From SG8-39 sp041558415 (lineage in GTDB: Bacteria > Pseudomonadota > Gammaproteobacteria > Burkholderiales > SG8-39): DNA of 64,000 nt. The stretch lies in assembly GCA_041558415.1 (NCBI GenBank), contig JBFFEY010000005.1, positions 1-64,000 on the forward strand. The letters run 5' to 3'. The stretch's first letter is position 1. The number at the start of each line of letters is the position of its first letter. Below the pieces are notes generated by a model that did no database searches, had not been told where the DNA came from, and worked only from the letters and a program-made list of their open reading frames with translations. Shown in pieces: positions 8,716-17,245 of the stretch. The translations under genes were made by a program, and so were the position numbers.

Positions 8716-9087
8716 ATGCGCGAAGCCTGGAAACGTATCGACCTCGAAGGCGGCGGGCTGCAGGCAGCCAACCGCCGCCTGACGGCCACGCTGCGCAGCC
8801 GCCGCAGCGCGTATCTGCTGTGGCCCGGATGCGCCGTCGGCGCGCATCGCTTTTACCTGCACTCGCCGCGCGGCGGCGTCGCCTGGTGCGTGGCGAGCCT
8901 GCTGCTTTACCGCTTCGGGACCGACGCGGGCGTCGCCGCGGGCTGTACGCTGCTGCTCCTTGCGCTCGCCGAGCTGTGGTGGATCGACCGGCGCGTCACC
9001 CGGCTCAACACGGCGCTGCGCATGGAGGCGGTGCTGGGCGCCGGCGCCGGCGCAAACCACGCTCGGCGTAAGGCCCGCGTGATATAA
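8716..9087 (+). CDS. TM2-domain membrane protein
   Basis: 123-residue protein with a TM2-type domain: AYLLWPGCAVGAHRFYL (about 32-48) matches the signature of a first helix ending in GAHRFYLG, followed by a second helix (about 67-85). The N-terminal 30 residues and C-terminal tail are polar. I start at ATG 8716 (MREAWKRID); a TTG at 8695 would add seven residues. The function of bacterial TM2 proteins is largely unknown. It ends 10 bp before lplT and may be cotranscribed with it. Confidence 0.7.
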   Translation: MREAWKRIDLEGGGLQAANRRLTATLRSRRSAYLLWPGCAVGAHRFYLHSPRGGVAWCVASLLLYRFGTDAGVAAGCTLLLLALAELWWIDRRVTRLNTALRMEAVLGAGAGANHARRKARVI

Positions 9088-9097
9088 ACCGCCCGCC

Positions 9098-10438
9098 ATG
9101 AACCTCGGCTTCTACATCATCATGGCGGCGCAGTTCTTCTCGTCGCTCGCCGACAATGCGCTGCTCATCGCCGCCATCGCGTTGCTGGTCGCCTCCGACG
9201 CGCCGAGCTGGCTCACGCCTTACCTGAAGTTTTTCTTCGTAATCTCCTACGTGGTGCTGGCGCCCTACGTCGGTGCATTTGCCGACCGCCTGCCGAAGGG
9301 CATGGTGATGCTCATCTCGAACACCATCAAGATCGTCGGCTGCGTGCTGATGCTGTGGGAGATGAATCCGCTCGCCGCCTACGCGCTGGTCGGCCTCGGC
9401 GCGGCCGCCTACTCGCCAGCGAAGTACGGCATCCTCACCGAGTACCTGCCGCACCACAAGCTGGTCATCGCCAACGGCTGGATCGAAGGTCTCACCGTCG
9501 CCTCGATCATCCTCGGCACCCTGCTCGGTGGCCTGCTGCTGCACCAGGGCGTTTCGATGGTCCTGCTCGGCTTCGACCTGCCGTTCATCGACACCCATAT
9601 CGACACACCGCCGGAGGCCGCCATCGCGCTCATCGTCGCGGTATACGCCGTCGCCGCTTACTTCAACCTGCACGTGCCGCGCACGGGCGTGAAGCTGAAG
9701 CCGCTGCCGGCCCACCCGATCGACACGCTGAAGGACTTCGTGCACTGCGTCGCCGCGCTGTGGAAGGACCGCCTCGGCCAGATCTCGCTCGCCGTGACGA
9801 CGCTGTTCTGGGGCGCCGGCGCAACGCTGCAGTTCATCGTCATCGAGTGGGCGCGTGTCGCGCTCGAATTCAACCTGTCGAAGGCCGCCATGCTGCAGGG
9901 CGTGACGGCGCTCGGCATCGCGATCGGCGCGGTCGCCGCCTCGATGCGCGTCTCGCTCGACCAGTCGGTGCGCGTCATACCGCTCGGCATTGCGATGGGC
10001 GTGATCGTCATCGCCATGAACTTCGTCACCAGCGTCTGGCTCGCGGTGCCGCTGATGATCATCATCGGCGGCCTCGCCGGCTTTTTCGTCGTGCCGATGA
10101 ACGCGCTGCTGCAGCATCGCGGGCACCACCTGGTCGGCGCCGGGCGCTCGATCGCGGTGCAGAACTTCAACGAGAACGCCTCGATCCTGGCGATGATCGC
10201 GCTCTATTCGCTGCTGCTGTGGGCGGGCTTCTCGATCTACACGGTGATCGTGCTGTTCGGTTTGTTCGTGGCCGGCACGATGACCTTGGTGCTCTGGTGG
10301 TTCCGCCACAACCGGCGCGTGCATGCCGCGGAGGTTGAGCGCCTGCTCGCCTTCGCGCGCGCCGAGGATACGCACGTCAGCCACCCGGTGGAGGACACCG
10401 CAGCCGGCGTCCCGGTCACGCCCGCCGATAGAGTCTGA
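9098..10438 (+). CDS. lplT: Lysophospholipid transporter LplT
   Basis: MFS flippase that moves lysophospholipids across the inner membrane for re-acylation. 446 residues with about 12 helices; it opens MNLGFYIIMAAQFFSSLADN and contains APYVGAFADRLPKG and SPAKYGILTEYLPH, characteristic of LplT. In enterobacteria it is linked to the acyltransferase/ligase Aas; here no aas is adjacent, although a PlsB-like acyltransferase lies 7 kb away. A TATAAA lies 9 nt upstream of the ATG. Confidence 0.92.
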   Translation: MNLGFYIIMAAQFFSSLADNALLIAAIALLVASDAPSWLTPYLKFFFVISYVVLAPYVGAFADRLPKGMVMLISNTIKIVGCVLMLWEMNPLAAYALVGLGAAAYSPAKYGILTEYLPHHKLVIANGWIEGLTVASIILGTLLGGLLLHQGVSMVLLGFDLPFIDTHIDTPPEAAIALIVAVYAVAAYFNLHVPRTGVKLKPLPAHPIDTLKDFVHCVAALWKDRLGQISLAVTTLFWGAGATLQFIVIEWARVALEFNLSKAAMLQGVTALGIAIGAVAASMRVSLDQSVRVIPLGIAMGVIVIAMNFVTSVWLAVPLMIIIGGLAGFFVVPMNALLQHRGHHLVGAGRSIAVQNFNENASILAMIALYSLLLWAGFSIYTVIVLFGLFVAGTMTLVLWWFRHNRRVHAAEVERLLAFARAEDTHVSHPVEDTAAGVPVTPADRV

Positions 10439-10584
10439 CGTAGGCCTCGCGGGCGAGTGGCGCGACGCGCGGCGCCGATCGCACCGTCGACGAGCGGCTC
10501 GAGCACCGGCGTGGCGTCCTCGGCCAAGCGGCGCTCCCAGTCGGCGATGCGCGCATCCACGCGGGCGAAGGTCCCGGAGCGCAT
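10416..10584 (-). pseudogene. Possible small gene with one-base frameshift, antisense to lplT end
   Basis: On the minus strand an ATG at 10584 opens a helix-like peptide (FARVDARIADWERRLAEDA, then TPVLEPLVDGAIGA). In the next frame the sequence continues as PRVAPLAREAYVRLYRRA and stops at 10416-10418 inside the end of lplT. Joining the two needs a single-base shift near 10470 and would give about 56 residues. A -10-like TAATGT lies 8 nt before the ATG. I recognise no family. It could be a sequencing error, a decayed gene, or chance. Confidence 0.3.
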
Positions 10585-10622
10585 CGTCGTTTACATTAGC
10601 GATCCTGAAACGGAGGCATGCA

Positions 10623-10943
10623 ATGCGCCAACCGCTGGTTCGCCTGGTGCGAATCAATGGCCTGCAGTTCAACGCGAACCGCGACCCGCAGGCCTACCGG
10701 CGCCCGCTTGGCACGGCGTTCCGCATCGAGGCGCTGCTCGCCGGCAGCGGCGAGGCACGCTGCGCGCTGAGCGAGGCCGGCGGCGCAGTCCTCGCCGAGT
10801 CGAGCGAGCCCCTGCCTGGCCGCTTCCGCAGTGAGCTGCGTTTCGAAACGCCCGGCTCGCGCGTCGTGACACTGGCGGTCGATGCGGGCGAGGCGCGGTT
10901 TCGCCAGGACCTGCGCCTCGACGTCGAGCCGCCGCGGCACTGA
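10623..10943 (+). CDS. Hypothetical protein, small beta-rich
   Basis: 106 residues (MRQPLVRLVRINGLQFNANRD...), no signal peptide or membrane segment. Alternating hydrophobic residues in the C-terminal two thirds (RFRSELRFETPGSRVVTLAVDAG) suggest an Ig-like beta sandwich. The start at 10623 follows a GGAGG at 10612-10616 with good spacing; an ATG at 10618 is out of frame. The low-complexity GC-rich composition is normal for the window. It converges with the UDG gene. I do not recognise the family. Confidence 0.6.
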   Translation: MRQPLVRLVRINGLQFNANRDPQAYRRPLGTAFRIEALLAGSGEARCALSEAGGAVLAESSEPLPGRFRSELRFETPGSRVVTLAVDAGEARFRQDLRLDVEPPRH

Positions 10944-10968
10944 GCGGGGCCGTGCCGTGGCGCCGCGT

Positions 10969-11703
10969 TCAGCGCCCGGCGCCAAGTTCGGCGAGCGTGC
11001 GGCGCGCGAACACCAGGTCGGACCAGGCCTTCGCCTTGTCCGGCAGGTTGCGCAGCAGATAGGCCGGATGATAGGTGACGATCAGCGGCACGCCGGCGTA
11101 GCGATGCACGCGCCCGCGCAGGCTGGCGATCGTCGCGTCGGTCGCCAGCAGGGTCTGCGCGGCGAAGCGGCCCATGGCAACGATAAGCCGCGGCTCGATG
11201 AGCGCGATCTGGCGCAGCAGGTAAGGCGTGCATTGCGCGACCTCGCCTGGCTCCGGGTTGCGGTTGCCCGGCGGACGGCATTTCAGCACGTTGGCGATGT
11301 AGACGTTCTCGCCGCGCCCGAGGTCGAGCGCGGCGAGCATGGCATCGAGCAGGCGGCCGGCCTGCCCGACGAAGGGTTCGCCAAGCCGGTCCTCTTCGGC
11401 GCCGGGCGCTTCGCCCACCAGCAGCCAGTCGGCACGCTCGTCGCCGACGCCGAACACGGCCTGCTTGCGGCCGCTGTGCAAGGCGCAGGCCGTGCAGGCC
11501 GGCACGGCCTGCTTGAGCGCGCTCCAGTCCATGGCCTCGATTGCGGCCTCGCGCCCAGCGGCGGCGAGCGGCGGCGCTTCCCGCGCGGCCGGCAATGCTG
11601 CGGCCGCCGTCTCGTCCGGCACTTCGCTCCGCGCACGGCGCAGGCGCCACAGCGGCGCGAGCCCCATCTCCGCCAGCCGTGCGCTGCGCCCGGGCCGCGT
11701 CAT
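10969..11703 (-). CDS. Uracil-DNA glycosylase, family 4 (iron-sulfur)
   Basis: Removes uracil from DNA in base excision repair. 244 residues: a variable N-terminal 75-residue region followed by the family 4/5 core. CTACALHSGRKQAVFG holds the first Fe-S cysteines, GEAPGAEEDRLGEPFVGQAG is motif A, NVLKCRPPGNRNPEP carries another Fe-S Cys, and TYHPAYLLRN is motif B. The ATG overlaps the rimI stop by 4 bp. This type resembles the N-terminal part of phage SPO1 DNA polymerase and is commonly annotated that way. Confidence 0.9.
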   Translation of the reverse strand: MTRPGRSARLAEMGLAPLWRLRRARSEVPDETAAAALPAAREAPPLAAAGREAAIEAMDWSALKQAVPACTACALHSGRKQAVFGVGDERADWLLVGEAPGAEEDRLGEPFVGQAGRLLDAMLAALDLGRGENVYIANVLKCRPPGNRNPEPGEVAQCTPYLLRQIALIEPRLIVAMGRFAAQTLLATDATIASLRGRVHRYAGVPLIVTYHPAYLLRNLPDKAKAWSDLVFARRTLAELGAGR

Positions 11704-12176
11704 GCGAGGCGCAGCACGTAGACCAGCGCGTCTTCGCGGCCGCTGTGCGCCGGGTAATAGCCGCGGCGCACCGCCACGCGGCGAAAGCCGAAGCGCTGGT
11801 AGAGGCGCTGCGCGCCCGCGTTGCTCGGGCGCACCTCGAGAAAGACGCTGCGCGCGTGCATCTGCCGCGCCTGTGCGATGACCTGATCGAGCATCGCGCT
11901 GCCGCAGCCGCGGCGCTGATGGTCCGCGGCGACGGAAAAATTGAGCAGATGCGCCTCGCCCGCGGCGACGAGCAGCACGAAGTAGCCGATCAGCGCATCG
12001 GCTTCGCGCCAGACCCAGCACTCGTACTCGGCGCGCAGTGCGTCGACGAAATTGCCGCGCGTCCAGGGATGGCTGTAGATCGCGCTCTCCACGGCGACCA
12101 CGGCGTCGAGGTCCTCGGGCTGCATGCGCGCGAGCCGCGGACGCGGCGCGCTCGCGCGATCCAGTACCGCGCTCAT
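11700..12176 (-). CDS. rimI: Ribosomal protein S18 alanine N-acetyltransferase
   Basis: GNAT-fold acetyltransferase that acetylates the N-terminus of ribosomal protein S18. 158 residues; the acetyl-CoA loop is QRRGCGSAML (about 88-97) and the C-terminal part has EVRPSNAGAQRLYQRFGFRRV. It lies immediately downstream of tsaB with a 4-bp overlap, the standard tsaB-rimI pairing in proteobacteria, which supports RimI over other GNATs. Confidence 0.92.
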   Translation of the reverse strand: MSAVLDRASAPRPRLARMQPEDLDAVVAVESAIYSHPWTRGNFVDALRAEYECWVWREADALIGYFVLLVAAGEAHLLNFSVAADHQRRGCGSAMLDQVIAQARQMHARSVFLEVRPSNAGAQRLYQRFGFRRVAVRRGYYPAHSGREDALVYVLRLA

Positions 12177-12853
12177 TGCGCGCGCCGCTCCGCGCGGGTG
12201 AGCGCGACCTTGTCGCGCTGGTAGTGCGGCATCGCCTGCGCCGCGTCGACGCCCTCGCCGCGTGCAAAGCGCGGCGCAGCGAGCCGCGCGACGGCATAGG
12301 CGCCCGGCCGCAGGCCCGGCAGCACCTGCACCAGCGCCGCACCGAGGCGTGCCGCGAGCGTCTCGCCGTGCACGACGAAGCCGCTGCCCGCGCCGACCCA
12401 GCCCTCACCCGGCGGCCCCTGCAATGCCGCAGGCGCGAGGCAGACCGGCTCAAGCAAAGTGGCCCAGCCCTCGCCGCGACGCGCGTAAGCCGCGCAGTAG
12501 ACCTCCCGCATGCGCGCGTCGAGGCAGGCGAGGACGCGCTCTGCGCCCGCCGCGTCGGCGAGCGCCTCCAGGCTGGAGACGCCGAGCACCGGCAGGTCGC
12601 GCGCGAACGCCAGCCCCTGCGCCACCCCGCAGGCGATGCGCAAGCCGGTGAAGGCGCCGGGCCCGGCACCGAAGGCGACGCCGTCGAGCGCCGGCAGGCC
12701 GAGGCCGGCCTGCGCCAGCAGCCGCTCGACCATCGGCAGCAGTAGCTCGCCGTGCGCGTGGTCGGCGCGTGTCTCGAGCGCGGCGATCTCGCCGTCGCAG
12801 CAGAGCGCGGCCGAGCACCATTCGCTGCAGCTGTCGAGCGCGATGAACCGCAT
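12173..12853 (-). CDS. tsaB: tRNA threonylcarbamoyladenosine biosynthesis protein TsaB
   Basis: ASKHA-fold partner of TsaD and TsaE in making t6A37 of ANN-decoding tRNAs. 226 residues, opening MRFIALDSCSEWCSAAL and carrying FGAGPGAFTGLRIACGVAQGLAF (about 60-82), the TsaB signature. The start is ATG at 12853. A TAGAAT ends 6 nt upstream of it on the minus strand, so the transcript may be leaderless. It is followed by rimI and the UDG gene with overlaps. Confidence 0.94.
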   Translation of the reverse strand: MRFIALDSCSEWCSAALCCDGEIAALETRADHAHGELLLPMVERLLAQAGLGLPALDGVAFGAGPGAFTGLRIACGVAQGLAFARDLPVLGVSSLEALADAAGAERVLACLDARMREVYCAAYARRGEGWATLLEPVCLAPAALQGPPGEGWVGAGSGFVVHGETLAARLGAALVQVLPGLRPGAYAVARLAAPRFARGEGVDAAQAMPHYQRDKVALTRAERRAQ

Positions 12854-12858
12854 GGCCG

Positions 12859-12880
12859 AATTCTAGCGCCTGCTAGAATT
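12859..12880. promoter_or_regulatory. Symmetric divergent promoter between tsaB and the dehydrogenases
   Basis: A perfect 9-bp inverted repeat, AATTCTAGC-GCCT-GCTAGAATT. Each arm contains a TAGAAT -10 box: minus strand 12860-12865 for tsaB, plus strand 12874-12879 (with an extended TGC) for the dehydrogenase operon. Two -10 boxes this close would compete for polymerase. Confidence 0.5.
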
Positions 12881-12929
12881 TGCGCCTCCGCGCGCGACCG
12901 CGCGACGCATTCCCCGGGAGTTTTTTCTC

Positions 12930-14009
12930 ATGACGACCCACCGCATCGCAGTCATCGCCGGCGACGGCATCGGCCGGGAAACCGTGCCCGAAGGCATCCG
13001 CGTGCTCGAGGCCGCGGGCGCCAAGCACGGCATCCGCTTCGAGTGGCAGGAATTTCCGTGGAGCTGCGACTGGTACAAGGAACACGGCCGCATGTGCCCG
13101 GAGGACGCGCCCGACGTCCTGCGCAAGTTCGACGCCGTCTTCTTCGGCGCGGTCGGCAATCCGGCGATCGTGCCCGATCACATTTCGGCCTGGGGCCTGC
13201 TGATCAACTTCCGCCGCTGGTTCGATCTCTACGTGAACCTGCGCCCGGTGCGCCTGTTCGAAGGCCTGCCCTGCCCGCTCGCTGGCCGCAAGCCGGGCGA
13301 CATCGACTACATCGTGCTGCGCGAGAACACCGAGGGCGAGTACGGCAACGTCGGTGGACGCGTCTACGAGGGCACCGAGCGCGAAGTGGTCATGCAGCAG
13401 GCGGTGTTCAGCCGCAAGGGGGTCGACCGCATCATGAAGGTCGGCTTCGAGCTGGCGATGCAGCGCGGCAAGCACCTCACCTCATGCACCAAGTCCAACG
13501 GCATCTCGATCACCATGCCGTACTGGGACGAACGCTTCGCCGAGATGAAGAAGCACTATGCGGACGTGCGCACCGACCAGTACCACGTCGACGGGCTGTC
13601 GATCCAGATGGTGCTCAACCCGGACCGCTTCGACGTCATCGTCTGCTCGAACCTGTTCGGCGACATCCTTTCCGACCTCGGACCCGCGACCGCGGGCACC
13701 ATCGGCATCGCGCCCTCGGGCAACATCAACCCGGAGCGCACCGCGCCGTCGATCTTCGAGCCGGTGCACGGCTCGGCGCCGGACATCGCCGGCAAGAAGA
13801 TCGCCAACCCGATCGCGCAGGTCTGGTCGGGTGCGCTCATGCTCGAGCACCTCGGGCATGCCGCCGCGGCCGCGGAGATCATGGGCGCGATCGAGCGCGT
13901 CATCGTCGAGGGGCCGCACACGCCCGACATGAAGGGCAAGGCCTCCACCTCGGAGGTCGGCACCGCGCTCGCCGAAGCGGTGCGCGCGCAAAGCAAGAAA
14001 GCGGCTTGA
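12930..14009 (+). CDS. Isocitrate/isopropylmalate-type dehydrogenase, probable tartrate or D-malate dehydrogenase (paralog 1)
   Basis: NAD- and Mn2+-dependent beta-decarboxylating dehydrogenase fold, 359 residues. Seen: IAGDGIGRETVPEGIRVLE (N-terminal family motif), RENTEGEYGNVGGRVYEG (substrate loop), TKSNGISITMPYWDE with the catalytic Lys, SNLFGDILSDLGPATAGTIGIAPSGNINPE (metal Asp residues) and FEPVHGSAPDIAGK. It resembles tartrate/D-malate dehydrogenases more than LeuB or Icd. The exact substrate is not readable. GGGAG precedes the ATG. It overlaps paralog 2 by 4 bp. Confidence 0.82.
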   Translation: MTTHRIAVIAGDGIGRETVPEGIRVLEAAGAKHGIRFEWQEFPWSCDWYKEHGRMCPEDAPDVLRKFDAVFFGAVGNPAIVPDHISAWGLLINFRRWFDLYVNLRPVRLFEGLPCPLAGRKPGDIDYIVLRENTEGEYGNVGGRVYEGTEREVVMQQAVFSRKGVDRIMKVGFELAMQRGKHLTSCTKSNGISITMPYWDERFAEMKKHYADVRTDQYHVDGLSIQMVLNPDRFDVIVCSNLFGDILSDLGPATAGTIGIAPSGNINPERTAPSIFEPVHGSAPDIAGKKIANPIAQVWSGALMLEHLGHAAAAAEIMGAIERVIVEGPHTPDMKGKASTSEVGTALAEAVRAQSKKAA

Positions 14010-15058
14010 AGACCTACCGCATCGCCGCGATTCCGGGCGACGGGATCGGCAACGAAGTCATCCCGGCCGGCATCGAAGTGCTCGATGCGCTCGCCGCGCG
14101 GCAGGGTTTCAGCCTCGCCTTCGAGCACTTCGACTGGGGCTCGAAGCGCTACCTCGAGACCGGCGCCTATATTCCCGATGGGGGCCTCGAGAAGCTGAAG
14201 ACCTTCGACGCGATCTTCTTCGGCGCGGTCGGCGCCGCCGAGGTGCCCGACCACATTTCTCTCTGGGGCCTGCGGCTGCCGATCTGCCAGGGCTTCGACC
14301 AGTACGCCAACGTGCGCCCGGCGCGCGTGCTGCCCGGCGTCGAAAGCCCGCTGCGCGACGGCGCCGCGCTCGACTGGGTGATCATCCGCGAGAACTCGGA
14401 AGGCGAGTACTCCGGCTCGGGCGGGCGCGTGCACCGCGGGCTGCCCGAGGAAGTCGCCACCGAAACCTCGGTGTTCACGCGGCGTGGCGTCGAGCGCATC
14501 CACCGCTTCGCCTTCGCGCTCGCGCGCGGCCGGACGAAGAAGCACTTGACGCTGGTCACCAAGTCGAACGCCCAGCGACACGGCATGGTGCTGTGGGACG
14601 AGATCTTCTTCGAAGTGGCGAAGGACTATCCCGACGTACGCTGGGACCGCGAGCTGGTCGACGCCATGACCACGCGCATGGTGCTCAAGCCCGGCTCGAT
14701 CGACACCGTGGTCGCCTCCAACCTGCACGCCGACATCCTCTCGGATCTGGCCGCCGCGCTGTCTGGCTCGCTCGGCATCGCGCCAACCGCGAATCTCAAC
14801 CCCGAGCGGACCTTTCCTTCGATGTTCGAACCGATCCACGGCTCGGCCTTCGACATCACCGGAAAGGGCATTGCCAATCCGCTCGCCACCTTCTGGACCG
14901 CGTCGATGATGCTCGAGCACCTCGGCGAGGCGAGCGCCGCGGCGCGGCTGATGGGCGCGATCCAGGCGACCACTGCCGAAGGCGTGCTGACGCCCGATCT
15001 CGGCGGCGTGCACGACACGCGCGCGGTGACCAACGCGGTCAAGCGCGCGCTCGACTGA
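14006..15058 (+). CDS. ttuC: Tartrate dehydrogenase/decarboxylase-type enzyme (paralog 2)
   Basis: 350 residues of the same fold as its upstream neighbour but clearly diverged. It matches the TtuC/DmlA group closely: IPGDGIGNEVIPAGIEVLD, GAAEVPDHISLWGLRLPICQGFDQYANVRPARVLPG, RENSEGEYSGSGGRVHRG, TKSNAQRHGMVLWDE, and SNLHADILSDLAAALSGSLGIAPTANLNPE. These enzymes act on L- or meso-tartrate and D-malate with NAD. The start is TTG at 14006, whose last two bases begin the previous stop (TTGA overlap), so translation is likely coupled. The two genes may form a heteromer or handle different stereoisomers; both ideas are inference. Confidence 0.85.
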   Translation: MKTYRIAAIPGDGIGNEVIPAGIEVLDALAARQGFSLAFEHFDWGSKRYLETGAYIPDGGLEKLKTFDAIFFGAVGAAEVPDHISLWGLRLPICQGFDQYANVRPARVLPGVESPLRDGAALDWVIIRENSEGEYSGSGGRVHRGLPEEVATETSVFTRRGVERIHRFAFALARGRTKKHLTLVTKSNAQRHGMVLWDEIFFEVAKDYPDVRWDRELVDAMTTRMVLKPGSIDTVVASNLHADILSDLAAALSGSLGIAPTANLNPERTFPSMFEPIHGSAFDITGKGIANPLATFWTASMMLEHLGEASAAARLMGAIQATTAEGVLTPDLGGVHDTRAVTNAVKRALD

Positions 15059-15068
15059 GCGAGCGCCG

Positions 15069-16544
15069 CTAGTTCACCGAACGAAGGCGCAGCCGGCCGG
15101 CCGCATCCCGGCGCGCCTCGAGCACGGCGAGCCGGTGCCGGTAGGCGACGTAATACTTGTAGACGTTGCGCACGTAGCGCACCGTCTCATAGCCGATACG
15201 CTCGGCCGCGAGCTGCTCGACGTGGCCGAACCAGCGGTTCGGATCGAGGCCAGCCTGCGCAGCGCGCCTGCGCAGCGCGGCGATGCGGCTCGGGCCGGCG
15301 TTGTAGCTGGCGAGCGCGAACAGCATGCGATTCTGCGCGTCGAAGTGGGCGCCGTTGAAGTAGCGCTCGAGCAGCTGGTTCATGTACTTGATGCCGGCGT
15401 GAATGTTCGCCTCGAGCTGGTGGATGTCGCCCACCTGCATTGCGCGGCCGGTGGACGGCAGCAGCTGCATCACGCCCACCGCGCCGGAGGGACTGCGCGC
15501 CGCCTGGTTGAGGCGCGACTCCTGGAATCCCTGCGCGGCGAGCATCAGCGGATCGAAGCCGTAGCGCAGGCCGTACTTGCGGAACAGATCGATGGTCGAC
15601 TCGAAGCGTCGCCACTCGAGGCTGCCGACGTTGTTGTGCAGATGCTGGATGCGCTGCGCGTAGCTCGCCAGCCGCACTTCGGCGGCGCGGCTGCCCTGAA
15701 GGCCCTCGGCGACGAAGGCGTTGATCTCGGCCGCGAGCAGGGGGCTGCCCTTGCGAAAGGCCCAGCCGATCTGTCCGCCGCGACGCACCGCGATGTCGTT
15801 GTGCACCTCCAGACCGTCGAGGATCTTGGCCCACAGCTTCGCCTTCCAGTCGTCGACCACGACCAGCCCGATCAGGCCCGCGCTCACCATTTCCATCAGG
15901 TCCTCGTCCTCGAGCGATTCGGGCACGAGGCGGATCTTCACCGGCGGCTTGCGCGCCTCGGCGAGGCGCTGGTTCAGCTCGCGCAGGCTGGCGTGGTAGC
16001 TGCTCGAGCGACGCACGTGGACCTCTTCGCCGGCCAGATCGAGCAGCGTGTGCACCGGTGGCGAAGCGGGTCCGCTGACCACTAGCTCGAACACGCCGCT
16101 CAGCCCCGCCCGGCTGAAGTCGACGCGCGCCTCGCGCTCCGGGGTGATGGTCAGATTGCCCGCGGCAATGTCGCCGTGGCCTGCGGCCACGCCGGGGATC
16201 AGCCGGTCGCGCGTCACCGGGATCGGGAGCACCGTGATCGGCCGCTTGCCGAGCTGCCGGCGATGTCGTCGATTGAGCCAGTTTTCGAAGTCCTGCAGCA
16301 GGTCAGCGGTCAGCCCGCGCGGCTGGCCGCCGTCGTAGAAGAACAGCGTGCGGCTATAGGGCACCAGCACGCGGATCACACGGCGCTCGCGCATCGCATC
16401 GAAGTCGCCGAACGCAGGCCGGGTGACCGCCTCCAGGCTGAGCGCGCGCCGCGTCTTCTGCGGCGGTGCTTGCGCGCCCTCCGGCGCCGCCTGCGCGCCG
16501 AGCACTCCGGCGCACAGCAGCAGTCCTGCAAGCGCCCGTCGCAT
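15069..16544 (-). CDS. mltF: Membrane-bound lytic murein transglycosylase F
   Basis: Cleaves peptidoglycan to 1,6-anhydromuropeptides. 491 residues: a signal peptide (about 1-19), an amino-acid-binding-protein-like domain (about 50-290), and a GH23 domain (about 310-480). The catalytic Glu is in QGFQESRLNQAARSPSGAVGVMQLLPSTG (about residue 343), and ASYNAGPSRI and RYVRNVYKYY are GH23 motifs. No lipobox Cys is obvious, so membrane attachment may differ from E. coli MltF. It starts 2 bp after the enoyl-CoA hydratase gene. Confidence 0.92.
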   Translation of the reverse strand: MRRALAGLLLCAGVLGAQAAPEGAQAPPQKTRRALSLEAVTRPAFGDFDAMRERRVIRVLVPYSRTLFFYDGGQPRGLTADLLQDFENWLNRRHRRQLGKRPITVLPIPVTRDRLIPGVAAGHGDIAAGNLTITPEREARVDFSRAGLSGVFELVVSGPASPPVHTLLDLAGEEVHVRRSSSYHASLRELNQRLAEARKPPVKIRLVPESLEDEDLMEMVSAGLIGLVVVDDWKAKLWAKILDGLEVHNDIAVRRGGQIGWAFRKGSPLLAAEINAFVAEGLQGSRAAEVRLASYAQRIQHLHNNVGSLEWRRFESTIDLFRKYGLRYGFDPLMLAAQGFQESRLNQAARSPSGAVGVMQLLPSTGRAMQVGDIHQLEANIHAGIKYMNQLLERYFNGAHFDAQNRMLFALASYNAGPSRIAALRRRAAQAGLDPNRWFGHVEQLAAERIGYETVRYVRNVYKYYVAYRHRLAVLEARRDAAGRLRLRSVN

Positions 16545-16546
16545 GC

Positions 16547-17245
16547 TCAGCGTTTCAGCTGGCCTTCGATCAGCGCGCGAAACTGCGGCGAGGTCCAGGC
16601 CGCGAGGTCCTCGCGCGCCCAGCGCGCGATCGCCTCCGCATCCGGCGTGAGCGCGCCACGGATGCCGCGCTTGGCGACCGCGTAGGCATCGCGCGGATGG
16701 CGCGCCAGCACGGCGAGCCGCTCCCTCGCGACCGCCAGCGGGTCGTCGGCCAGCTCCTCGATTAGGCCCAGCGCGCGCGCGGTCTGCGGGTCGACGAGCT
16801 GCGCGCCGAGCACCACGCGTTCGATGCTCGCCGCCGGCACGCGCGCCTTGACCATCGCCCAGGTCCTGGGCGGAAAGCGCGCCCCGATGGCCACCTCGTT
16901 CAGACCGATGCGCGCACCCGGCGCCGCGGTCATCACGCGCCAGTCGCAGCCCAGCGCGACGACGCAGCCGCCGGCCACCGCGTGACCGTTTACCGCCGCC
17001 ACCGTCGGCCCCGGGTACTCGTAGAGCAGTTGCACCATGTCCTCGAGCAATGCGAGAAAGGCCTGCATGCCCGCGGCGTCGAAAGCGGCCATCTCCTTGA
17101 GGTTGAGACCGGCGCAGAAGGCGTCGCCGGCGCCGCGCAGCAGCACCGGTTCGCCGGCGGCCGCGCGCAGCGATTCGCACAGGCCTCGAATCAGGGCGCT
17201 GCCGAGCGCGTTCTTGCCGGGACCTTCGAGGACGACTTCGTGCAT
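16547..17245 (-). CDS. Enoyl-CoA hydratase/isomerase family protein
   Basis: Crotonase-fold protein, 232 residues. The CoA-binding/oxyanion region reads DAFCAGLNLKEMAAF (about 50-64) and AAVNGHAVAGGCVVALGCDWRVM (about 89-111), as in enoyl-CoA hydratases and isomerases. In the active loop, GLNEVAIGARFP has Glu at one expected position. ATG 17245 follows AGGAGG at good spacing; the frame extends upstream, but that part is not conserved-looking. The substrate is unknown. It is 2 bp from mltF, so probably cotranscribed. Confidence 0.85.
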   Translation of the reverse strand: MHEVVLEGPGKNALGSALIRGLCESLRAAAGEPVLLRGAGDAFCAGLNLKEMAAFDAAGMQAFLALLEDMVQLLYEYPGPTVAAVNGHAVAGGCVVALGCDWRVMTAAPGARIGLNEVAIGARFPPRTWAMVKARVPAASIERVVLGAQLVDPQTARALGLIEELADDPLAVARERLAVLARHPRDAYAVAKRGIRGALTPDAEAIARWAREDLAAWTSPQFRALIEGQLKR

